A stretch of DNA of 64,000 nt from Neofusicoccum parvum (taxonomy: Eukaryota > Ascomycota > Dothideomycetes > Botryosphaeriales > Botryosphaeriaceae): contig CP087216.1 of the NCBI GenBank assembly GCA_020912385.1, forward strand, positions 744,001 through 808,000, written 5' to 3'. Shown piece by piece: positions 10,512-22,942 of this stretch. Position 1 is the stretch's first letter, and each line of letters opens with the position of its first letter. The notes under the pieces are model-generated. The model saw nothing but the letters and a program-made list of their open reading frames with translations, was not told the origin of the DNA and searched no databases. A program made the translations under genes and the position numbers.

Positions 10512-12017
10512 ATGTCGCGCAGGACCCTCTCCGTGCCCACCAACGCGGCACTGCCGCACACCCAGCGCATGCCCGCCACGAGCCCCGATGTCTCGAAGAC
10601 CCTGTCCCGCCTGAGCCGCCAGTCGCTTCTCGAGCTTGTTCTGGAATGGCTTGACAAGAAGAACCGCGACTACTGCCAGCCCTTCCTGGCGCGCGGGCCC
10701 GACGACGACGAGGACGGGGATGCGCCCTACACCGCCGCGACGTCCGAGGAGGAGGTCATCGAAGCGTACAAGGAGCTCAAGGCGCGGAAGGGCGGCAAGC
10801 GCGAGGTCGTCGACCGGATTCTCGAGGGCGACTGGAAGCATGGCATCACGCTGTACCAGCTGGCCATGGCCGAGACCCGCTACCTCCTGGACCATCCGAA
10901 CTCTCTGCGCTGGAACGCGCTGCAGCTCTCCAAGGTCACGGGCTCTGGTGGTACCTCTGCCGACGACAGCGTCGAGGTCATCGACGAAAGCGCTGCCACC
11001 AGCCTGCCGCGCTTCCATGCCACGACCTTCGTCCTGAACCTCCAAAAAGAAGTGGCTCCTGTTACGAAAGCGCACTACTACATCACCCGTGTCAAGGCAT
11101 TTGGCATCTCACTATTGCGTGTGCATATCCATGATACTCCCTACAATCATCCGCTTCCTGGCGCGTCCAGCAGCGCCTCGGATGGATCGAAATCCGTATT
11201 TCTGGTGTTTCCTGATGGCTCGCCCTATGTGTATGTCTCTCTAGCTACAAACTTGGGCCAGACCGTCGGAATTGAAGGCCGCAGCTTGAGGAAGGTAGTT
11301 GTTGATGTGAGTTATGCCCGATTGTCAGGAAGTCCTTGACTTCCGAAGCTATATTGTGCGCGAGCTTGCAGCTTACACAGTCAGGCCGTCCCGAAAGCTC
11401 TCTCACGTCCTCACAGCCGTTATGCCTTGACTACCACATCCCTCTCTTCACGCTCCCTTTCTACGCTCCTCTCTCTGCGCGGTCCGGGACGCAGCAACGC
11501 TGCACCGGCAGGCTGGTCGATATTCGCCGAGAACAGTTTTGGTCATGACACACTCGACTATGATATAGTGAGCAATCGCAACAGGCGCTCTTCGGATTCC
11601 CAGGCGGGTGCTGAACAAGAGGGGACGACGGAACAAGGTGTCTTCAGTGGTGGCCCAGTCGGTGGCGGGAAGAGAAGCCGGGGATCAAAAGATGATGCCG
11701 CATCGAAGAGGAGAAAGCAAGTCGCAGAGGCCAGATTTGGCCCTTCAGGCAAGGAAGACGACGGCAAAGGTCTGGAGCGCCTGGACGTACGCATGGAGGA
11801 TCCGTTCCCGCCCACAAGCGTGCAAGCCGAGGCTAGTGAGGAGCCATGGACGCCTGATGTGCACCTCAGTTTCCAAGGCTCGCACGTATTTGCCGGCGTG
11901 AGGCAATTGGTCGAGCAAGGAATCGTGGACGGAGAGAAGATGCCCGGCTGGATGGCAGGCGATGCTGGTGTCAGCGTCGGCGTAGTCAAGGAGGGACGGG
12001 TCAGAGAGAAGGCTTAA
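10512..12017 (+). CDS. Inner kinetochore protein CHL4/Mis15 (CENP-N family)
   Basis: Constitutive centromere-associated network subunit that binds CENP-A nucleosomes together with the CENP-L homologue (Iml3). Exons 10512-11306 and 11385-12017; 475 aa. The N-terminal LSRLSRQSLLELVLEWL is the family's pyrin-like helical segment; LEGDWKHGITLYQLAMAE and the later TKAHYYITRVKAFGISLLRV strand-helix segment follow. The C-terminus keeps the conserved FQGSHVFAGVRQLVEQGIVD and GWMAGDAGVSVGVV. The stretch between (about residues 305-385) is disordered, with a basic KRRK patch that could act as a nuclear signal. The start is the only in-frame ATG before the conserved helix. It is divergent from the bZIP gene. 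Confidence 0.9.
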
Positions 12018-12830
12018 AGGCTGCACGGCAAGTGGAGGGCATGAAATGGAACGGCGCTGACGACTAATGAACGGCCTTGGGATACGGTTTCATTTCACGA
12101 TACCCTGATTATCGGCTGGCAAAGGCGCTTTGGTGGCTGCGGACGGGATTGTATTACCGGAGTTTGGGGCACGGCCTTCGACGGCCAAGGTTTACTATGC
12201 AACGAGCAAGCGTGGTGCATGATAGCATTGGTGAGGACTGCTCGCTATAGTACCAGCATGCAAATGTTCTGATTGGACAGAATTACTCGAGCACCATGAC
12301 GAAGTGTGTTCAGAAGAGGCAAGTGGCAGCACGACACGTGCACGTGATTGCTCGATGAGGCGTCCGCGCGTTCGTCCCCGCGTCGCACCGCCGGACCTTA
12401 TCCAGACCTCATCTTAGCATGGTTCTCATGATAATTCCGCAATTGAACGACGATAATTGGCCCGTCTCTAGAACCTTTGCAAGATACAGTTGACATTCAA
12501 GGTACGCCATTTCCATCCAATCGTCCCTTCTTTGCCGTTTCACTCAGGTTTCCAACGCTTCCATGGGTGGTCTCGGAGGTGATTTGGGAACTGAAAGAGT
12601 TTTTTCCATTCAAGCAAAACCAAATCTTTTGCCCATCAAGGGCATGATATACCCCGGTTCCAAACAGACATCGTTGCTTGGACTCCGTGGTAAAGCTTCT
12701 ACTCTGCCGTTTGACAATCTCCTTCTCACCACACCCTTTTAGTCGCCGACCACAGCCAAGTAACAGCACCAGCCCCTCTCAAAGCCACCACAACAGCCCG
12801 AAAGGCCAGCCACCCAGCACCCCCGCAACC
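12018..12830. promoter_or_regulatory. Intergenic region upstream of the HhH protein gene
   Basis: Tandem-gene spacer of 813 bp with no coding frame. It contains a doubled E-box (12335-12346, listed separately) about 485 bp before the next start codon. Confidence 0.55.
12335..12346. promoter_or_regulatory. Doubled E-box, 12-bp palindrome CACGTGCACGTG
   Basis: Two CACGTG hexamers abut exactly and form one palindrome. CACGTG is the core site of bHLH factors such as Cbf1/CPF1 and of centromere element CDEI in budding yeast. A single core also occurs at 10237-10242. Function here is inferred. Confidence 0.55.
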
Positions 12831-13806
12831 ATGCCGCCCGCCGCCCTCACGCCCTCCCAAATCACCCGATCCGACTTCCTCGCCGCGCTCCGGCGCTACG
12901 ACGCGCTCGTCCCGGCCGCCCTCAAGCCGCTCGACGCCCAGCGCTACGACGCCATCCCGGCCGCCCTCGCCGCCCGCCGCTCCGACGCCTCCAGCCCATC
13001 CGCCTTCTCCCTCACGCACGCCGAGGTGCTCGATCTCGTGACGTGGAAGCTGTGCGTCAACGCCCTCCCAACCCCCGTCTTTCCCCTTTTCCCTGTTAAC
13101 TCATCCCGCGCGCGCGCCGCACCCCAGCAAGCACGGCACCTTCCGACCCACGCTCCTCGCCCTCGTCCGCGGCAACCCGGCCGAGCTGGTGCAGTCCACC
13201 ACCGCCGCGGCATTCGCTCTCCTGGATCGAGGCGGTGGCGATGACGACGTCGCGAAGGCGCTGAAGACGCTGGTCGCGCTGCGTGGCGTCGGGCCGGCGA
13301 CGGCGTCGCTGCTGCTGGCGGTGGCGGAGCCGGCGGGGACGCCGTTCTTCTCGGATGAGGTGTTCAGGTGGGTGCATTGGGGGGAGGGGGGCGAGGGGTG
13401 GGGGAGGAGGATTGGGTATACGGAGAAGGAGTATGGGCGGTTGGTGGAGAGGGTGAGGGATGTTGTGGGTAGGGTGAGGGCGTGGGACGTGGGGGTGCCG
13501 GAGGCGGTGGCGGTGGAGAAGGTGGCGTGGGTGTTGGGGAGGGAGGGGGTGGATTGTGGTGGGGAGGGGAAGGGGGACGGAGGGGCTTTTGTGAAGGGGA
13601 AGAAGAGAGGGGCAGATGGGAGTTCTCAAAGAGATGTGAAGAGGGCGAAGAAAGACGGAAGTCGGGATGGTGAGGTGGTTGAAAAGAAGCTGGTTGTGGA
13701 GAAAAAGGAGCCGGTGAAGAAGCAGAAGAAAGCTGAGGCTCGGAAGGCTGTGAGCGAGGAGGCTCCGAGGAGACAGACGAGGTCTTCGACGAGGAAGAAG
13801 ACGTGA
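12831..13806 (+). CDS. Conserved fungal protein with a helix-hairpin-helix motif
   Basis: Protein of unknown function with a DNA-glycosylase-like helix-hairpin-helix. Exons 12831-13051 and 13128-13806; 299 aa. The N-terminal half (about 1-160) is helical; the motif TLVALRGVGPATASLLLAVA (about residues 117-136) is a clear HhH, the non-specific DNA-backbone contact of HhH-GPD enzymes. It is followed by PFFSDEVFRWVH. No obvious catalytic Lys or Asp of a glycosylase and no iron-sulfur Cys cluster are visible. The tail (about 205-299) is Lys-rich and disordered, suggesting a nuclear protein. The start is the ATG opening the conserved exon. It sits between kinetochore genes; a chromosomal role is possible but not shown. 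Confidence 0.8.
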
Positions 13807-14305
13807 ACTTTAAAGGCGTGTCGTTCATCAAAAGATACAAGGTGAGGATAAGAACATGTTGATTTCTGCACAGAATTTGACGAGCGCATTTGCTCGCTCG
13901 AAGTCTATTCCTACACTTGGACGTGCGAAGCTTCAAAGGCTCTCTCCCTTCCGCCAAGCGTATACTCGCTACCCCGATGCGTCTGAGCATTCTCTTGAAG
14001 CGCCGCAAGATATCCCCCCCAGCTGTCACGGATCTTACAGCAATACGGCGTAGGCAGATATGCGGAGCTCGATCACCTGAGGACCTGCTTATTGCTAGCG
14101 TATGTCGCGGCAAAGGTGTCCATAATGGACGATTCGGCTCGCTTGGTAGTGCGTCACCGTATCTAGAACTTTTGTGTAGTCGGGCGTCCTGACAGTCCGA
14201 GAGTGTCTTATGAGCGACAAGTTTCGTCCAAAAGGTTGCGAGGCAGTCGTAGTGTTTCCATTTTGCACATGCAGAAGAGAGGCATGAAGAACCAGACTGA
14301 GGTCC
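13807..14305. other. Convergent intergenic spacer
   Basis: About 0.5 kb between the 3' ends of the HhH gene and DAD2. No coding region, repeat or RNA signal was recognised. Confidence 0.6.
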
Positions 14306-14857
14306 TCATTCGGTGGCGGCGTTTCCAGACCCAGTCTGCTGGAGTAGCGTAGGAGCGTGTTGTGTTGGAATGCGAACAAGGGTCTGCGGGAGGGGGACTT
14401 CTTCCTTGCTCTCCTCCTGGGCTTCTGGTTCCTCGGTGTCCTTGGGCTTGGGAATTTTCACTGGGTGTTGTTAGAACGACGGCGCGAACAAAGCGACTCT
14501 TGGAGAACGTACTGGAGGCCATGTTGATGGCGCGCAGGACATTGTGCCAGTTTGAAAGGACGGCGGCCACCGCTGCGAGAATGGTCAGCCTCGGCGTTCT
14601 GTGTGCAATTGGCATGCAGAGGGATGCGCACCCTCGGTGCCGTCAGAGAGAGTCGAGAGCTTCTGCTCCAGCATTTCCATTTGGTCGGCAAGGCCGGCGC
14701 TGAGAGCCTGGAGCTCCTTGAGGTTCGCGAGCTCTGCCTTCTTCTCGTTTATGCGGGCGAGCAGCACGGGCGATGCGCCGGAAGAGGGCGCGCCCATGGA
14801 CTGGTGTCGCAGGTGGGACGCGAGCGGGCGCGAGAGCGTTTGGCGCTTGTTCTCCAT
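14306..14857 (-). CDS. DAD2: DASH/Dam1 complex subunit Dad2
   Basis: Subunit of the ten-protein DASH ring that couples outer kinetochores to spindle microtubules. Three exons: 14857-14632, 14572-14513 and 14460-14306; 146 aa. The Dad2 coiled-coil core is plain: SPVLLARINEKKAELANLKE, then a Gln/Leu-rich heptad stretch, then KLSTLSDGTE spliced directly onto AVAAVLSNWHNVLRAINMAS. The short 60-nt middle exon encodes the most conserved helix. The tail is acidic (EEPEAQEESKEE) and ends with PLPQTLVRIPTQ, typical of filamentous fungal Dad2. The start is the first ATG before the Arg/Ser-rich N-terminus. It shares a short divergent promoter with shugoshin. Confidence 0.93.
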
Positions 14858-15195
14858 GGCGGCGCGAAGTTCGGAGGCTGGGGAGCGCAGTAAGAGGCGC
14901 GTGTGCGGCGGGCGGGACACGGGTGCTCGGGAGCAGCGAGAGGCGCGTCGTGGGGAGGATGGAGGGGCGCTGGTGGGTTGGGCGGGCGGCGCGCGGGCGG
15001 CAGGGCTGTTGTTCGCGGCGGGCGTGGGCGCGCGAGTCAGCGCTCCCGCTTTGTTTACACCCGAACTTTCTCAAGCTCCACCTCCACCTCCGACATCATT
15101 CCCATCCGCCATCGCGCCCCGCGACCCCGACCGATACGGCCACGCCGTCCAAGCTCCCTAGTCCATCGGTATTCTCTCTATCTCATCCAGCGCCC
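14858..15195. promoter_or_regulatory. Shared 338-bp divergent promoter, DAD2 / shugoshin
   Basis: Two chromosome-segregation genes start on opposite strands within 338 bp, so their control elements must overlap. No TATA box is obvious; the region is GC-rich with C/T-rich tracts near the shugoshin start. Confidence 0.6.
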
Positions 15196-17599
15196 ATGGC
15201 GCGACTCAACGAGGCCCCGCCGCCTGCGGAATCCGTCGATCAGCGTGTGTTTACCTCTCGACTGACCCAAGCAACCGCCGCTGACCCACTCTGCAGTCAA
15301 GCGCCGCTTCATCCGCCAGAATCGCGAACTCGCAAAGTACCTCTTTCCGAGCCAGGATGCGCCCGAGCACACACTAATCTCGAGTGTGACAGGAACAACT
15401 CTGCCCAGTCCGTCCGCATCCGCGCTCTCGAGACCGAACAAGCCCGCCTCCTCGCAGAGAACCTGTCCTTGCGAGAGCAGATCATCCAATTGCAAACAGA
15501 GCTCGAACAAAACAAAGGCCACAATGCAGTCCAACAAATCACTTCCGTCAAGGACAAGTTAGAGTCCAAGCTGCTGGAGATCGGCGGTCTCGTCGCCGAG
15601 TTGAATTCCATCCACAAACCCTCCAGCAAGGCAAGGCTATCAGAGGCCGCTCCCTCAAGGGCTACGGAGCACTTCGAGTGGAGGCGCGCGATGAAGGAGC
15701 AGGCCGGTGAGCAGGACGATGACGAGATCCTACCCACCATTAGAGAAGACAAGTACTTCCCGCGCCGCACCTTGGAGTATGTGGACACAACCCATCCCTG
15801 TGAAGGCACAGTACTAATCGGGAGTAGCACTGAGGAGCTTCGCGCAGTCTTGACGGATGCGGCCGAGGAATCCCCCGACCTTGGCCCGCCACCAGTCGCC
15901 CACTTCACCGACGAGGATCCCATCAAGTTCGACCCCAAGCCAGCAATCGAGGATGAAAATGACGACATGGAGGTGGATCAGAAGGACGAAGAGCCGCTTC
16001 CGGCCACCCTCTCGGTGAATTTGGAGACGCGGAAAAAACGCAGGGATAGCTCCAAGCTCGATCTCCGGAAGATGTCTGTGTTCCAGTCACCAGGAGAGGA
16101 CGATACCACCAGGGCAAGCGAGGGCGAAGATTCTCAGCCCTCGAAGATGGGGAAGAAGCGAAAGCTCAGTGCCACCGCTGAGGACACGAACGCAGAGGCT
16201 GGAGAAAAGGACTACAGGGACGATTTCAGGTTCAGCCGAAGGAGTGGTGATAGAGATAATCGCCAACCTCTGGAAACGTCCCACAAGCAAAACACCAAAC
16301 TCGACCCTACAATGGCGGCTGAGCGCAAGGCTCTGGGTGATAGTACGTCATTTTCTTCCAAATTAGGCGAGCACCGTGTCGCTAACTATAGCTGCAGAAA
16401 CCAACACATCACCGAAGAAAGTTCAGAAGTCGGATTCTAAGTCGGACCCGAAGTCTGGCATTAAGAAGCTCGAATTTCCCAAAGAGACGGCTCGTAACCG
16501 TGTGAGGGAACGAAAGTCCAGGAGTTCAATGGTCAAGATAGCCCCTGCGGAGACGAACGGCATAGTCGAAACGGTAGATGTCGAGATCGAGGAGCCGGAG
16601 CAGCCGGAGCAGCCGGAACTACCACCAAAGACCCCAGCAGGCCTTGACCTATTCTCTCCGGCATCAACAGAAACATCGGCGGCGCGCCAGGAGTCCAGGG
16701 ATACGCCACCACCTGGTGACCTCGGCTCCAGCAACTCCGACGCAACTGCTGGTGGACGGCCTTCTAGACGTGCTCGCTCTCAGGTCAACTATGCAGAGCC
16801 TAGCCTGGTCAGCAAGATGCGTCGCCCCGACAAGAAATTAGCAGATGCTGTAGTGGATAGTCGCCGCTCTCTCGATCCTCAGCCTGATCAAAGCCACTCC
16901 GGGCCGAACTCCTCAAACGCGATGCGGACCGTGGTAATCAAGAAAGAGAGGACGGATGATCAAAACTCGGCCTGGAAGTCCCTTCCTGCTTCATCTGAGC
17001 AGCATGAGCCCCACAGCCCTCTGAGCAACAAAACAGCTGCAGCTCAGCTGGCCTCAGAATCGCAAACGAAAGAGCCCGAAAGCAATGATCCAAGACAAGC
17101 AGATGAAAAGCCGACCAAATCCGCAACCGCAGTCAAGGATCTCCTAGCTAGCTCCACTAACGGAGCATCTCGCAGGAGAACAACGGCTAAAAGTTCTTCG
17201 AATGATTCGGTCGCAGCAGCTGAACGTAAGGACCGTCCGGACCTCGCCATCTTCGATTTCAACGTCACGGATCCCTCGCCAGCTGATGATAGCGATGCCC
17301 CATCAACAAACGGCACGAATGCGGAGCAAATCATGAAGAGCAGCAGGGCTCTTGCCGCGAAGACGGCCGCGGCCTCGAGCAGACGGCATTCCTCGATCAT
17401 CTCGACGAAGGACAGAGAGAGCAGCTCGGCCGGACCGGCACCATCAAAGACCGTCAGTTTCAGCGACGAGAGTGGCCGGAGCAAGGCGACTAGAGACCTG
17501 CGGCAAGCGAAAAGCTCATCTACAGCTGGGTTGACAGCGACTGCGCCAGAGGGACGGTCCGAGAGGAGCTCCGCCAGGAGACGGAGCATGATGCTCTGA
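15196..17599 (+). CDS. SGO1: Shugoshin
   Basis: Centromeric guardian of cohesin; recruits PP2A and helps sense kinetochore tension. Four exons: 15196-15244, 15297-15336, 15393-16342 and 16392-17599; 748 aa. After splicing the N-terminal coiled coil reads KRRFIRQNRELAKNNSAQS, continuing through Leu heptads (about residues 17-110), which is the shugoshin N-terminal domain that binds PP2A and dimerises. The C-terminal basic SGO motif lies near residue 471 (RRARSQVNYAEPSLVSKMRR) and normally binds phosphorylated histone H2A. Between them is long, Ser/Glu-rich disorder. The tiny 49-nt and 40-nt exons matter: unspliced frames miss the real start. It is divergent from DAD2. Confidence 0.95.
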
Positions 17600-18357
17600 G
17601 AACGGGTCGCATGTGTGGGTTACGAGATGCAATGAACGAATGACCAAAGGGAACGGAACATATGGCTGGTGGTGTTGGGCGGGGCGGAGGCGGCGCTTGA
17701 TTGGATCAAATTGGATCAGTAGGGCGGAGATCCTCTTCTCATTTTCCTTGCTCTTTTTAAGACTACCATGGTGCGGTTTCTTGTCTCTGGGTGTTAGATA
17801 CCAAATGCCGTTCATTGCTGTTAATTATTGAATGAGATGGGGCTTATGATGTATAAAAGTATGTTTGGTGTTCTTTGGTTTACGTCTGGTCCACAGGAAG
17901 TTTTCGTTCTATACTTCCCGGGTTCGAGGCGGCCACCGTCGTTCTACGTCTGAAGATAAGCCTTTGCCCTGCAGTTGGTCCTCGCACGCCGTTCCCCAAA
18001 TATCGGATCACGTTGCGCTGCAATTATCACCGCAGCCCTACGCCCGGGACAGCTTGAATAGTAAACGTCACAACCACATCTGAAGCACGTCGAGATGAAT
18101 ATTAAAGACTCTTTTACTCGCTAATGACACATGTAATATTCTTACCTGAACTCGTCACAACCACGACGAGTTCCTCGTTCCATCCCATCTCTCGACAATT
18201 CTCTTTGCTTCGGCAGCACACTGCATTCCACATTCACTCTTCCGTCTCTCCGGGGAATCTTGAATCAATCCCACAGCGCCTGGACCTGCTTTTCCCTGTT
18301 GTCGTACCATTCCATATTGTGGGGTCGCCTCATAGCGATACATCACAGGACATAGGT
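17600..18357. other. Convergent intergenic spacer
   Basis: About 0.76 kb between the 3' ends of shugoshin and SEC23. Slightly AT-richer than the genes; no feature recognised. Confidence 0.6.
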
Positions 18358-20934
<2,577 letters not shown>

Positions 20935-22942
20935 GGCGACGGCTGGACAGGGTTGGTGGGGGGATTTCGGCGGCGGTCGCGGCGCGGGTGGGAAAGAAAT
21001 CGAGGAGCGGCGTGGGCGGGGGATCGGGCGCTCGCAGGCGGAGCTCGTGGGGCCGTGGCCGTCTTTATTTGCACGTCGGACTGCAAGGGATTGGAGACTG
21101 GACACGGATGAGCAGAGGGCGATAGGTAGAAGCGGCCACATTGAGGTTGGAGGCGGTGATCCCGAAGCGGCCTAGCCCGCGCAGCGATCGGGCCCAGCGC
21201 GCGCCGACGCCCGGCGCACAAAACCGCGGGCGGCGTCGCTGGCAAACCTTTTCCCCTTCATCAACACCGCCGGCAACATATCACATTACTGTCGACAGCG
21301 TCCGCTCCTTCATTGCGGATGCTGTTTTCGCGCCGTGCGCAGAGCGACTTACCCATGGCTGGGCGCCTGACTTCGAAGGGTCGTTCCGACTTGCAGGAGA
21401 TGTTGGGAATCAGCAGAGGTTACATGTGCGCGCTCAGCTGCAGAGCGCAGGTCTGCCCTGGAAGCGCCTTCTCGATAGTCTTGCCTCGTGATGTCCGTCG
21501 GCGCCGTAGCGCTTGTCTAGTAGCAGTACCAAAAGCGCTGCCGACTGCTGCACATCTGCGCCAACGCCGGCACAGCACCCTGCGGGCACGCCTGATACTG
21601 TGCGCCCCAAGGTCCGATGCGCATGGTCTCTGGGGTACTGCTGCGCTTCTTTCCTAGCCATTGCTTGCGCCTGTATGAGGCAGTGCGCACCTCTTCCGCC
21701 GAGACTACTGGTGTCCCATCTCACCCAGGTTTGCCTTCCACCATAAGATATACACCCGTGAGCGTGCGCGACGTCCTCCGGCTATGCTCTCCGTATCTAT
21801 CAGATGTGTGAACGCTCTTGGGCTGCGCTTCAAGTGCTGGCGCATATGCTGAAGAGGTGGGATGCCCTTTTCCCTTGCGGGTGCAATTCAGAACCAACAT
21901 TGGATGATTATACGGCTTCCTGCATACAGTCCTGTGAGGACAAGAGATTACAGTCTTGTTGTTCACGTCCACAGGCATGGTTCTGAACCTCCCTCCTAAA
22001 GTTATTGTCATAGGAATACCATAAGCGCTCCCCCGCCCTGGGAAGTTGCCCGTTCTCAGCCCGGCAGGATCTTGCATAGTAAATTGAGCTTGTGAATCTC
22101 GGAGACCCTGCATATTCTGCACGCGGGAGCTGCTCATGTGCCAAGGTGCAGAGATAAAAGCCACAGAGATAAAAGCCACAGAGATAAAAGCCAGTGCCGC
22201 CTCCGAATCGTCTCCACCAAATATCAAATCAGCCTTCCCGCTCACCCCTTGAGACAGATATCACGGCCTCGTGCGTTAGCAAGCGGGGGCTTGAAAGTAT
22301 TGCGAGCATGATGATATTCTTCTATTATGATTCATTGGGGTAATGAAGGTGGTGGTGCGGCTTCTGCTATGCGCAGGAGCCAGCCGACTCACCTCACCCA
22401 AACCCCTTCACCCACCTCCACAGCGCTGGTCAGCGCAGAACGAGCTGCTTCACATCCGACCCAGCCACCTCAACGACTGGACCCTTGTTTCATATCCTTT
22501 CAGATGTTTCAAAGTTCCTATTGTATGTGTTGCTTCACTTCACCTGCCATGGTACTCACCATTGACAGCGCTGAACAGCAGACCTCTTTTCCGTTCACTC
22601 GACCCTTTCAAGCATAGCCTGCCCCTGGGTGAACACCTCCAAGTGTTTCAGAAAGCTTCAACACCATGGAAATGCCTATTGTTCTGGTGAAAATGCTACA
22701 GACGCAATGGACGAGGAGCTGCTATTGTCGTGCTTCTGCCCGGCTTTATCAGACGCCCCCATCCATGGCTGGACAGACTCTTTTCCTTTCCTCTACATCC
22801 AGTTTTCTTCAGCTTCGTCTACGACTCAAGGCTTTCTCTGCTTCACAGCTTCCATTACCTCACGGTCTCCATTGCACCACAGCTCCGCTTGTCTCACTAC
22901 ATTCTCCAAGAGTTCTTTCCTCTGCTCTCGCCATCCGACACC
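20935..22942. other. Divergent intergenic region, SEC23 / SANT-like gene
   Basis: Two kilobases upstream of both flanking starts. No coding region is supported; overlapping frames lack domains. A small tandem repeat lies at 22149-22193 (listed). C/T-rich tracts at about 22740-22930 just before the downstream start look like a fungal pyrimidine-rich core promoter. Confidence 0.5.
22149..22193. repeat. Three tandem copies of a 15-bp unit
   Basis: The unit AGAGATAAAAGCCAC occurs about three times in a row with no mismatch in the first two copies. It is intergenic and multiple of three in length, but the frame it lies in is not a supported gene. Confidence 0.85.

Noticed and set aside
14773..15195. 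Plus-strand frame that would extend shugoshin upstream by about 140 residues
   Set aside because: It runs antisense through DAD2 exon 1, and true shugoshin needs splicing from the ATG at 15196; the extension is a shadow.
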